A stretch of DNA of 64,000 bases from Neobacillus sp. SuZ13 (lineage in GTDB: Bacteria > Bacillota > Bacilli > Bacillales > Cytobacillaceae), in the NCBI RefSeq assembly GCF_030123365.1, contig NZ_CP126107.1, positions 5,507,501 to 5,571,500 of the forward strand, written 5' to 3'. Shown piece after piece: positions 18,701-26,113 of the stretch. Both the position numbers and the translations under genes were made by a program. The notes under the pieces are model-generated. The model worked only from the letters and a program-made list of their open reading frames with translations. It searched no databases and was not told the DNA's origin. Every line of letters starts with the position of its first letter. Positions within the stretch are counted from its first letter, which is position 1.

Positions 18701-19347
18701 TCCATGTCCTTACCTTCCATACCATTAACAAACTGAGAAGCGATTTGTGTTGTTAAGAATGGATCTTCACCATAAGATTCATCATTTCTTCCCCAGCGCG
18801 GGTCACGAGCTAGATTGATAGTTGGTGACCAGTAATCGAGCATAAGAGTGTTTTCTGGCGCTACTTCACGGGCCTCATCAGAAATCATTGTAGCTTCCTT
18901 ATACATTAGCTGCGGATCCCATGTAGAACCCAGGGCAAGGTCCATAGGATAGGATGTTGTGTTATTCAATACCGTGGCGTTACCGGTTGGATTGTATTGA
19001 GTACGGGCTACACCATGAAGTGCCTCATTCCACCATCCATAGGCTTTAACACCAAGTCTTGGTATAGCAGGTGCTGAGCTGCTATTCATCTGGGAAGCCT
19101 TCTCTTCCAGCGTCATGCGGGAAACTAAATCCGCAGCTCTCTCATGGAAAGAGTAAGATTTGTCCAGATAAATCGGCTGTTTTGATACAACCTTAGAAGC
19201 CTGAACTGAAAAATTCTGTTTTGTACCTGCTGATCCATCATTAGCTGCCTGAACTGGTAAACTACTAAATAAGCTTAGACCAAGGCCGGCAGTGAGTAGC
19301 AAGGATAAGGTTTTTTTTCGCTTACGCATTTTTTTTAGCTTACTCAT
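15715..19347 (-). CDS. Secreted multidomain GH3 beta-xylosidase
   Basis: 1210 aa. A signal peptide ends near residue 34 (SLPVQA-A). GH3 N-domain about 60-420 with YSPTINLARDPRWGRN and the nucleophile Asp313 in EVSDCDAV, the variant seen in beta-xylosidases; GH3 C-domain about 460-700; a fibronectin-III-like domain with VDVTNTGKTKGDEVVQLYV; a BIG2-like Ig domain (VKYSSNRPDVVSVDGNGVI); a cadherin-like beta-sandwich (FSGNNYNYSVKVPDGT); and a concanavalin-like C-terminal domain from about 1025 (SADFKSGALGNQWSILNED). Most GH3 xylosidases are 700-800 aa and intracellular, so export and the C-terminal extension, probably substrate or wall binding, stand out. It should release xylose from xylo-oligosaccharides outside the cell. 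Confidence 0.92.
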   Translation of the reverse strand: MSKLKKMRKRKKTLSLLLTAGLGLSLFSSLPVQAANDGSAGTKQNFSVQASKVVSKQPIYLDKSYSFHERAADLVSRMTLEEKASQMNSSSAPAIPRLGVKAYGWWNEALHGVARTQYNPTGNATVLNNTTSYPMDLALGSTWDPQLMYKEATMISDEAREVAPENTLMLDYWSPTINLARDPRWGRNDESYGEDPFLTTQIASQFVNGMEGKDMDGKLLPEGDGYLKTVTTIKHYVANNSEVNRLNGSSNVDERSLREYFSAPFKGVVEKSNVSSVMTSYNSINGVPGSANVHTMDTLLRQTFGFSGYEVSDCDAVYEVSNPTGHNWTPPGWTRPVNQIERTAFSIGAGEDLNCNAGYSDGYSFGNTVPAAISQKIVTPTGTFSENDVDTALIRLFTARMQLGEFDDPNSVPWVKEARERVPEGTWTNSNDNNAITKTKERLDMARKVAGNSLVLLKNSETTQKDGSKGKLLPLKVPASGSFKVAVVGYFANPDKMYLGGYSSDQGSAGTAKMVNAYNGIKNAITAANPNAEVTYYKGFTDQGTTAKDLKNVDPAAVEAAKNADVVIVYGGTDNTTADEAGDRHDLNLPGAQASLIDQVAKANPNTIAVMETIGQVEINSFEKDLSAMIWSSYNGERKGEGLADVLLGKHNPSGHLPFTWYQSSSQLPAITDYTLRPTGDNPGRTYMYFNGPTSYPFGHGLSYSTFKYSNLDISKKNLQANDTFDVKVDVTNTGKTKGDEVVQLYVNTPDAKAELQRPNKRLEGFQKVSLNPGETKTVAMTVKVPNLAFFDEAQNKYVIDQGRYGIQISTSSADADIQQQEFVKVHGDLKPELSVVTAKPIQEGDKEADIPSRVMYEKGKVVIPQVTVAMNDDSLYGYIYKNNSKSLPNGLTVKYSSNRPDVVSVDGNGVIRTVNGGAATITATASYHGVKKSTQFVVYVKQGELDGINVDGKPLTGFSGNNYNYSVKVPDGTNAVPQISAISHDPDVKVKVTQATSLSGTATIVTQEGDYSQTYKIGFGRAPISADFKSGALGNQWSILNEDNNNYRLTTDGLQVTTQAGNIADGSIKNMFHQQAGGDWQYETNIKLSAKPTGTQEVGLGVYDDQNNYLKVTYGTSYTGQTSLNLIRSIDGGQMLFKTTNLNATNIYLRVVKTGNQYTAYYSTDGTTFRLLNTAPLSLANPKIGLIAANGSSNAASPINAVFSYLKNY

Positions 19348-19613
19348 ACACTAATTCTCCTTTTAAAAAATATATCAACCTGGTTAACGGAGTATCCTCC
19401 AATTGACCGGGAGATTCCTAATGCAGGTCTTTCACTTTGACTTCTTGATTCTTTGTCATGTTCCAGCTATCAATACCATCAAGTTGGATACATCTTCATA
19501 GCCTCCAGTCCAAGTAATCCTGTGGAATAGTAGAAAAGATTATTGAAGACGTTTACAAAAATATCAAATTTAAAATTGTTGCCTACTAAGGCTACTCGAT
19601 AATTAACTAAAAA

Positions 19614-19640
19614 CTTAGTATATTTATTAAATAAACTAAG
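19614..19640 (-). promoter_or_regulatory. XylR operator 4 (in GH3 leader)
   Basis: CTTAGTAT, 11 nt, AAACTAAG, 267 bp upstream of the GH3 start and 218 bp downstream of the GH3 promoter. No good promoter overlaps it, so it may act as a second, road-block operator. Confidence 0.75.
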
Positions 19641-19694
19641 TTCAAAAATAGAAAAGAAAGACCAATTCTAAGTTTTTCATCTGAATTACGGAAC

Positions 19695-19708
19695 TATCAA
19701 CGCTTTCA
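19695..19708 (-). promoter_or_regulatory. cre (CcpA) site in GH3 leader
   Basis: On the minus strand TGAAAGCGTTGATA matches 13 of 14 cre positions. It lies downstream of the GH3 promoter. Confidence 0.6.
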
Positions 19709-19831
19709 TTTAAACTCGAAGCAAGATGTTCACATGCACAGGTAATGCTAATACTACTAATAAAAGTTTAGTAATCCCTTGCATTTTTCACATTTTAACA
19801 GACCTTCTAAATATTCAGAATTTATATTTTT

Positions 19832-19860
19832 ATATTATCACCCGAAAGTTAGTATGTCCA
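19832..19860 (-). promoter_or_regulatory. GH3 promoter, distal
   Basis: On the minus strand TGGACA (19855-19860), 17 nt, TAATAT (19832-19837), with XylR operator 5 over the -35. The predicted 5' untranslated region is about 475 nt. Apart from the two operators and the cre, the 19348-20034 gap shows no gene. Confidence 0.6.
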
Positions 19861-19874
19861 CTGCATAAACAAAG
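19848..19874 (-). promoter_or_regulatory. XylR operator 5
   Basis: GTTAGTAT, 11 nt, AAACAAAG; overlaps the -35 hexamer of the GH3 promoter. Confidence 0.75.
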
Positions 19875-20034
19875 TTTAGGAAAAAATACCTAATAATTAC
19901 AGGTTTAGGTAAAAGAGCTAACCCACATAAGTGAGGTAGCCCTTCTCATCCTTAACCTTTTACAAAGCCTGTTGCAATCTTTTCGACAATTCGATTTCCA
20001 CTACTTGTGGATTCATATTGGAATCTCCCATTTT

Positions 20035-21081
20035 TTATTCCTTTTCAACCCCAAACTTATATACTGTCGCCTTGGAATACAGTTTATCCTTATCCAAAAT
20101 CACTGATGGAAAATGAGAATGATGAATCGCATCAGGCAATGCCTGTGTCTCTAGACAGATTCCTAGATATTTAGTGGATTGAACGCCCCGGAATTCCCCT
20201 TCTGAATGTAAAGAATTTCCCGAGTATACCACAACCCCGGCCTCATTTGTTTCAATTGTTAGCGTCCGCCCGCTTTCGGGGTCCTTTAAAACAATTTCCG
20301 AATCATGATGTGTATGTAAAAGAAACGGGTGATCGTACCCTTCGCCTACCAGTATGTTTTGTGGATGGCATGATCTTGTTCCGGTGCTTATGACCCTTTC
20401 ATTTCGAAAATCAAATGGTGTGTTTTCAACTTCAATAAAATTGCCAGTTGGCATGAATTCATCATCTAGTTCAAGAAATTTATCGCTTTTTATTGTTAAT
20501 GTGTGGTGCAAGATATCTCTCTTAAGATTGCCACTTAGATTAAAATAAGAATGATTCGTTAATGTGACCAATGTTTTCTTATCTGTCCTTGCATTATAAT
20601 GCACCGATAATTCATTCTTATTGTTAAGAATATAAGTGACTTCAATCGTAAGATTCCCTGGATAACCTTCTTCTCCATCGGAACTCGTATACGAAAATCG
20701 AACCCCGCTTTCGATTATTTCTGCATTCCATACGACCTTGGAAAACCCTTTTATGCCTCCATGCAGATGATTGTTATTTTCATTTCTTGCAAGCGTATAC
20801 GATTCTCCATCCAGTTCAAAAGAGCCGCCTTTAATTCTTCCGGCCACACGGCCAGCAATCGCTCCAAGAAAATTGGGATCATTTACATATTCATTGAGCG
20901 TATCATGCCCAAGTACGACATTTTCGAAATTTCCGTCTTTATCCGGAACAACAATTTTAGTGATTATACAGCCATAATTAATGGCTGTCACTTCAACACC
21001 ATGATCGTTTTGAATCGTAAACGAAAAGATCGTCTGACTGCCGAGTTCACCTACGTACTCTTGTATGACATTCATTTTCAT
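20035..21081 (-). CDS. galM: Aldose 1-epimerase (mutarotase)
   Basis: 348 aa. Recognised by GAIAGRVAGRIKGGSFELDG, the catalytic-acid His region NENNNHLHGG, VTLTNHSYFNLSGN with the second conserved His, and the Glu near the C-terminus in GICLETQALPDA. It interconverts alpha and beta anomers of aldoses; next to xylA and xylB it would speed supply of the alpha-xylopyranose anomer used by xylose isomerase. It follows the MATE gene after 251 bp, with a hairpin between them, so it may or may not share the xylA transcript. Confidence 0.92.
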   Translation of the reverse strand: MKMNVIQEYVGELGSQTIFSFTIQNDHGVEVTAINYGCIITKIVVPDKDGNFENVVLGHDTLNEYVNDPNFLGAIAGRVAGRIKGGSFELDGESYTLARNENNNHLHGGIKGFSKVVWNAEIIESGVRFSYTSSDGEEGYPGNLTIEVTYILNNKNELSVHYNARTDKKTLVTLTNHSYFNLSGNLKRDILHHTLTIKSDKFLELDDEFMPTGNFIEVENTPFDFRNERVISTGTRSCHPQNILVGEGYDHPFLLHTHHDSEIVLKDPESGRTLTIETNEAGVVVYSGNSLHSEGEFRGVQSTKYLGICLETQALPDAIHHSHFPSVILDKDKLYSKATVYKFGVEKE

Positions 21082-21133
21082 CTTCCTTCCGTCTCCATAA
21101 TCTATTAATTTTTGTCCCTAGATTATAAAGAAG

Positions 21134-21151
21134 ACTCGCCAAGAGGCGAGT
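21134..21151 (-). terminator. Hairpin between the MATE gene and galM
   Basis: ACTCGCC and GGCGAGT form a 7-bp stem with a 4-nt loop, followed on the minus strand by CTTCTTTAT. A modest terminator or attenuator. Confidence 0.5.
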
Positions 21152-21232
21152 TCATTGAGATTTAATAAGAAAACTAAAAAGTTAGCTGCGTTAAATGGAA
21201 TCATTGCATTTTAAGTGCAAGGAGCTGAATCA

Positions 21233-21298
21233 ATGGCTAAGGTACGAATGGTGTTAACTGCTTTCAACTGCTATTTTATCTATCGTTGGTTTCAATAG
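21233..21298 (+). other. Possible 21-codon small ORF
   Basis: ATG at 21233 behind AAGGAG with 8-nt spacing, reading MAKVRMVLTAFNCYFIYRWF plus Gln and TAG. The peptide is hydrophobic and lies on the strand opposite to MATE and galM. The good ribosome site is the only support; chance occurrence is quite possible. Confidence 0.2.
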
Positions 21299-21332
21299 GA
21301 TGGCCTTCCATTATCAAATACTAAAATCTATC

Positions 21333-22703
21333 TTAAGAAGAAATTTTGACCTGATTATGAACCAATATTTTTTTCTCCCAAGCCCTGCCTTTCCATCTGA
21401 AATACATAGTAATTCCTCTAAACCATTCGTCTACAATAAAGGCAATCCAAATTCCCGGCAATCCATAATCAAGGTGAATCCCTAAAAAATAGGCTAATGG
21501 CACACTTATTCCCCACATGGAGATAAAAGCCATTATGAGGGAAATGTTTGCATCACCAGTAGCACGTAACGCATTAATGACGACTAAATTAAATGTTCTG
21601 CCCGGCTCCAGGATGAGACAGAGCAATAACAATGTACTTCCCATTGAAACAATTTCTTCATCTTTCGTGAAAATACTTAATAATGGCTCTCTAAAAAAAG
21701 CTATTAATATAGCGATTCCTACCGTCATAAGTAAACTGTACTTCAAACTTTTCAATAATTGACGATAAGCACCATCAAAGTCTCTTGCCCCTGTCTTGTA
21801 GCCAATTAGAATTTGCGTCCCCTGGCCCACTGCAAGGCCGAACAATAGAATATAAGACATAATATTTTGTGCGTAAACACGAGTTGTTATTGAAGCAGCT
21901 CCGAGAATGGCAATGATGGCGGTTATAGCTAATTGGCTGGCATTATAGCATACCTGTTCCCCTGCAGCTGGAATACCAATTTTTAATATTTTTCTAATTT
22001 GCACAGTATCAATTGTTGTATAATCTTTCCATAGTAGTTTGATAGGAATTCGATCATACATTAATTTAATAATAATCACTAAGGCTATCGTTCTGCTAAC
22101 GGCCGTTGAAATCGACACTCCCATCACACCCATCTCCGGGAATCCCAATAAACCGTATATTAAGATCCCATTTCCGGCTAAATGAATGACATTCATGAAG
22201 ATGGAAACCATCATCGCATCCCGGGTGTATCCATTTGCTCTTAAAATGGAGGATATGGTGATTAACACTGCTTGAATAAATAATGTTCCTCCTACAATCA
22301 AAAGATACTGTTCCCCTAATACGGCAATTTGTTCCGGCAGGTGAAAAAGTAGTAAGAGTTCAGTTTTAAAAATGACCATTAATAAACTAATAAGCAAGCC
22401 AATTAAAAAGTTTAGGGTAATGGAAATGGCTGTCACAGTTCGGACATCCTGGTTTAAACCCGCACCTAAGTATTGCGAGAGAACAACAGCGGTACCCGAC
22501 GAGACAAAATTAAAAATGAGAATACATAAAAAGATTAACTGATTTGCCACCCCCACAGCCGCGACAGCATCATCAGAAATATGCGACAGCATAATCGTAT
22601 CGGTACTGCCCATAATTACTTGGAGAAATAATTCGACAAAAATGGGCCAAGTAATGGTTAGTAGACTGAATTGAGGAGAAACGTTATTTTTGGATTTATT
22701 CAT
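21333..22703 (-). CDS. MATE-family multidrug/metabolite exporter
   Basis: 456 aa from the ATG at 22703 behind AAGGAAAG; the frame extends 15 codons further without a ribosome site. About 12 hydrophobic segments in two related halves, with MGSTDTIMLSHISDDAVAAVGVANQ and ILRANGYTRDAMMVSI as typical MATE blocks. These antiporters expel cationic compounds or metabolites using Na+ or H+. It follows xylB by 89 bp on the same strand, so it is probably read with xylA-xylB. What it exports is unknown; a xylan-associated phenolic or a sugar efflux role is only speculation. Confidence 0.87.
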   Translation of the reverse strand: MNKSKNNVSPQFSLLTITWPIFVELFLQVIMGSTDTIMLSHISDDAVAAVGVANQLIFLCILIFNFVSSGTAVVLSQYLGAGLNQDVRTVTAISITLNFLIGLLISLLMVIFKTELLLLFHLPEQIAVLGEQYLLIVGGTLFIQAVLITISSILRANGYTRDAMMVSIFMNVIHLAGNGILIYGLLGFPEMGVMGVSISTAVSRTIALVIIIKLMYDRIPIKLLWKDYTTIDTVQIRKILKIGIPAAGEQVCYNASQLAITAIIAILGAASITTRVYAQNIMSYILLFGLAVGQGTQILIGYKTGARDFDGAYRQLLKSLKYSLLMTVGIAILIAFFREPLLSIFTKDEEIVSMGSTLLLLCLILEPGRTFNLVVINALRATGDANISLIMAFISMWGISVPLAYFLGIHLDYGLPGIWIAFIVDEWFRGITMYFRWKGRAWEKKILVHNQVKISS

Positions 22704-22792
22704 CTGTAATCTTTCCTTACACTTCGTATAGAAATAAATGGAAACCACTAAGCAGCGGCTTCATTTTGCTCATTAGCCTTATTAAGAAATAT

Positions 22793-24292
22793 TTACTTTC
22801 TAAATTCTCTTAATTGCTCATTAAGTTCTTTTGTTTGCGTATAAACCTGTTGGTAGATTTTAAACAGTTTCTTGTAGGCTTCCACGTTTTCCGGAATTGG
22901 TTCATAAGTTTTATCGGTTTGGATAAAGACTTCCGCACATTCTTGAAGGGATGGATACCAGCCGCAGCCGTATGCCGCCAACATCGCGGCACCCATACCA
23001 GGGCCTTGCTCGCTTGTAAGCCTTTCAATTTTTACATTGAATATATCTGCCTGCATTTGCAGCCATGTTTCGTTTTTCGCTCCTCCGCCAATCGAAATAA
23101 TCGAATCGATGGTCTTGCCGCTGCTTCTAAAAATCTCAATGGATTCGTTTAAGGAGAAGGTAATTCCCTCGAGAACCGCGCGGGCAAAGTGCTTACGTTC
23201 ATGGGCAGCATCAGCCCCAATAAAGCATCCCCGGATAGTAGAATCAGCATGCGGCGTTCTTTCCCCCACGATATACGGGGTAAATAATAATCCGTTGCTG
23301 CCTGCCGTTACTTCCTCCACACCAGCTAAAAAGTCATCAAACGCTTCTTCCTTCGCAAACGTGTCTTTAAACCAGCTTAAACTATAACCTGCAGCCAAGG
23401 TCACACCCATTGTATAGTATGTATTTTCTTCACTATGATTAAAGTAGTGAACCTTTCCTTCGAAATCGAGGTCATTTCTTTCTTCATATGAAAGTACGAC
23501 GCCAGAGGTGCCGATACTGCATAAGGTTTTCCCTTCCGATAAAATCCCTGAACCAATCGCGCCGCAGGCATTGTCCGCACCGCCTGCAAATACTTTTACG
23601 GCTTCGGATAATCCCGTTTCTTGGGCAAATTCAGCCGATACAGAACCAACAAATGCATGAGATTCTACTAATGGCGGGCAGAATCCCCCTGAAAGATCAA
23701 AAGCTTCTAATACTTCATTGCTCCATTCCCGCTTTGCTACATTTAATAGTAAAGTTCCTGCTGCATCAGAGTACTCCATATGGATATTCCCGGTAATCCG
23801 ATAGCGTAAATAATCCTTTGGCAGTAAAAAAACGCTCGCACGTTCAATAACCTCAGGTTCATTTTCTTTTACCCAGAGAATTTTCGGTAACGTAAAGCCT
23901 TCTAATGCAGGGTTTTTGGTTACCTCTAATAAACGTTCACGACCGACTACATCATAGATTTGCTGACATTGTTTTGTAGTTCTTGTGTCATTCCACAAAA
24001 TCGCGTTTCTTAATACTTGATTGTTTTGATCTAATAATACCAAACCATGCATCTGCCCAGAGAAGCTGATGCCCTCGATATCATTAACATCTCCATCAAA
24101 TTGCTGAATGAGTTCAGCTAAGCCTGCTGTGGTTTTTTCCACCCACTCTTCCGGATTTTGTTCACTATAACCAGACTTCTCTATGATAAGAGGATATGAT
24201 TTGGATACTTCCTGACAAACTTCACCATTCTGGTTTACGAGTAAGATTTTTACTGCGCTCGTTCCGAGGTCAACACCAATTACGTATTTCAT
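22793..24292 (-). CDS. xylB: Xylulokinase
   Basis: 499 aa FGGY-family sugar kinase. Seen: YVIGVDLGTSAVKILLV (phosphate 1), EGISFSGQMHGLVLLD with the substrate-contacting MHG, AILWNDTRT, GGADNACGAIGSG with the catalytic-base Asp, and ISIGGGAKNETWLQMQADI. It phosphorylates D-xylulose to xylulose-5-phosphate for the pentose phosphate pathway. It lies 69 bp behind xylA with a strong hairpin between the two genes. Confidence 0.95.
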   Translation of the reverse strand: MKYVIGVDLGTSAVKILLVNQNGEVCQEVSKSYPLIIEKSGYSEQNPEEWVEKTTAGLAELIQQFDGDVNDIEGISFSGQMHGLVLLDQNNQVLRNAILWNDTRTTKQCQQIYDVVGRERLLEVTKNPALEGFTLPKILWVKENEPEVIERASVFLLPKDYLRYRITGNIHMEYSDAAGTLLLNVAKREWSNEVLEAFDLSGGFCPPLVESHAFVGSVSAEFAQETGLSEAVKVFAGGADNACGAIGSGILSEGKTLCSIGTSGVVLSYEERNDLDFEGKVHYFNHSEENTYYTMGVTLAAGYSLSWFKDTFAKEEAFDDFLAGVEEVTAGSNGLLFTPYIVGERTPHADSTIRGCFIGADAAHERKHFARAVLEGITFSLNESIEIFRSSGKTIDSIISIGGGAKNETWLQMQADIFNVKIERLTSEQGPGMGAAMLAAYGCGWYPSLQECAEVFIQTDKTYEPIPENVEAYKKLFKIYQQVYTQTKELNEQLREFRK

Positions 24293-24310
24293 CCCTGATC
24301 ACCCTTTTCT

Positions 24311-24350
24311 AAAAAAAGTGCTGGAGTAATAGGCCGCCAGCACTTTTTTT
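24311..24350 (-). terminator. Strong hairpin between xylA and xylB
   Basis: AAAAAAAGTGCTGG (24311-24324) pairs perfectly with CCAGCACTTTTTTT (24337-24350). It has a T tract on both strands, so it looks like a real terminator lying inside the xylA-xylB operon. Partial readthrough would give more isomerase than kinase. Confidence 0.75.
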
Positions 24351-24361
24351 CATATTTTTAA

Positions 24362-25693
24362 TTAAACTGTTACAGTTGAAAGTGTTTCTAATAAATATTG
24401 GTTAACGATTGCTTTAAGTCGTTCCGTTCTGCCTGATGTATTCTTAATTTCATTTAATTGAAGGGCATATGCTTCAAGCTCGCGGAAGTTGGTTCTTCCT
24501 TCTACGATATCCAAGCCAATGCCATTAGTATAGCTGCTGTAGCGTTCTTCAATGAAGCTATCTAAAGCTTTGTCTTCAATTAATTTATTGGCAACCTTTA
24601 AGCCGATGGCAAATGCATCCATACCAGCGATGTGTGCATGGAAAAGATCTTCTGCTTCAAATGATCCACGTCTTACTTTTGCATCGAAGTTCAAGCCGCC
24701 TTTTCCTAAACCGCCATTTTTTAGAATTTCATACATTGCTAATGTGTTAGTGTAAAGGTCAGTCGGGAACTCATCTGTATCCCATCCAAGCAATGTATCA
24801 CCTTGGTTGGCATCGACTGAACCAAGCATTCCATTGATACGAGCTGTTCTTAACTCATGCTCAAATGTGTGGCCGGCCAAAGTTGCGTGGTTTGCTTCGA
24901 TGTTGAACTTGAAATAATCTGTTAGGTCATATTTTTGCAAGAATGCCAAACCAGTTGCTACATCGAAATCATATTGATGTTTGGTAGGCTCTTTTGGTTT
25001 TGGCTCAATTAAGAACGGAACGTCCAAGCCGATTTCTTTCGCATAATCTACTGCCATATGGAAGAAGCGTGCTAAGTTGTCTTGCTCAAGCTTCATATCT
25101 GTATTTAGAAGTGTTTCATAACCCTCACGGCCGCCCCAGAATACATAGTTTTCAGCGCCAAGTTCTTTTGCGACTTCCAACGCTTTTTTCACTTTCGCTG
25201 CAGAGTACGCAAATACGTCAGCATTTGGAGAAGTTGCAGCACCATGAACATATCGTGGGTTTGTGAACATATTCGCCGTGTTCCAAAGTAATTTCGTCTT
25301 GCTTGTCTTCATGTATTCTTTGATCATGGCAACTATAACATCTTGGTTTTCATTAGTTTCCTTTAACGTGCTTCCTTCTGGAGCAATATCAACGTCATGG
25401 AATGCAAAGAAAGGAACATTTAATTTTTCAAAAAGTTCGAATGCTGCTTCGACACGAGCTTTTGCTAAATCTAGGCCTTGAAAACGGTCCCAAGGACGAA
25501 TCGCAGTTCCTACTCCAAACGGATCTGTTCCGTCAGCTGTGAACGTGTGCCAGTATGCAATAGAAAAACGAAGAATATCTTCTACTTTTTTGCCATTGAT
25601 TATTTCTTCAGGGTTATAATACTTAAATGCGAAAGGATTTTTTGATGAAGCCCCTTCAAATTGAATTTTATTAACTGTTTCAAAATACGCCAT
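24362..25693 (-). CDS. xylA: Xylose isomerase
   Basis: 443 aa, standard length for class II xylose isomerases with the N-terminal extension. Seen: WHTFTADGTDPFG, the catalytic His in FAFHDVDIAPEG, the WGGREGYETL motif, EPKPKEPTKHQYD and the metal-binding EANHATLAGH and DANQGD. It converts D-xylose to D-xylulose with two divalent metals. The start ATG is preceded by GTAGGAGG and its promoter holds the best XylR operator in the window. Confidence 0.96.
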   Translation of the reverse strand: MAYFETVNKIQFEGASSKNPFAFKYYNPEEIINGKKVEDILRFSIAYWHTFTADGTDPFGVGTAIRPWDRFQGLDLAKARVEAAFELFEKLNVPFFAFHDVDIAPEGSTLKETNENQDVIVAMIKEYMKTSKTKLLWNTANMFTNPRYVHGAATSPNADVFAYSAAKVKKALEVAKELGAENYVFWGGREGYETLLNTDMKLEQDNLARFFHMAVDYAKEIGLDVPFLIEPKPKEPTKHQYDFDVATGLAFLQKYDLTDYFKFNIEANHATLAGHTFEHELRTARINGMLGSVDANQGDTLLGWDTDEFPTDLYTNTLAMYEILKNGGLGKGGLNFDAKVRRGSFEAEDLFHAHIAGMDAFAIGLKVANKLIEDKALDSFIEERYSSYTNGIGLDIVEGRTNFRELEAYALQLNEIKNTSGRTERLKAIVNQYLLETLSTVTV

Positions 25694-25787
25694 TCATGAT
25701 TCCTCCTACTGGGTATATGGTTAAAATAACTATAAGTGTAAGAGCTTACAATAAGGGTATTGGAGTCTCTTAACCTTTGATAATCAA

Positions 25788-25816
25788 ATAATAGCATGAT
25801 AATCTTAGTTTGTCTA
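25788..25816 (-). promoter_or_regulatory. xylA promoter
   Basis: On the minus strand TAGACA (25811-25816), 17 nt, TATTAT (25788-25793). The -35 is embedded in XylR operator 6. The rest of the 25694-26113 gap holds the xylR promoter and no gene. Confidence 0.7.
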
Positions 25817-25830
25817 CCCGATAAACTAAG
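25804..25830 (-). promoter_or_regulatory. XylR operator 6 (xylA)
   Basis: CTTAGTTT, 11 nt, AAACTAAG: perfect palindromic half-sites. Confidence 0.9.
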
Positions 25831-26037
25831 ATACTGAAAGTTTTTTGAAATGCTGACCGTTTTTTACGAACAACCTTTGCTCTGCCTTATGCCTGTAGTA
25901 CAGACGTGAGTATGATTGGGGGCTTTTTCGCTTATTTAAGCCATAAAATCTTGCTTTACTCCACGAACATAGGACTTACGGATAAGGTTCGCAATAATCA
26001 CCCCTAAATGTGTGATTGAGTATTATACCATGCTTAA

Positions 26038-26064
26038 GTACGTTTGTATAATCGATAAACAAAG
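26038..26064 (+). promoter_or_regulatory. XylR operator 7 (xylR autoregulation)
   Basis: GTACGTTT, 11 nt, AAACAAAG: 5 of 8 and 7 of 8 matches in the half-sites. It overlaps a TATAAT (26047-26052) that would be the xylR -10, although no good -35 is seen. Confidence 0.55.
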
Positions 26065-26113
26065 ATTTTTGTGTTAAAATTGATTTACAACGAAATAAGG
26101 AGTTTATTATAAA

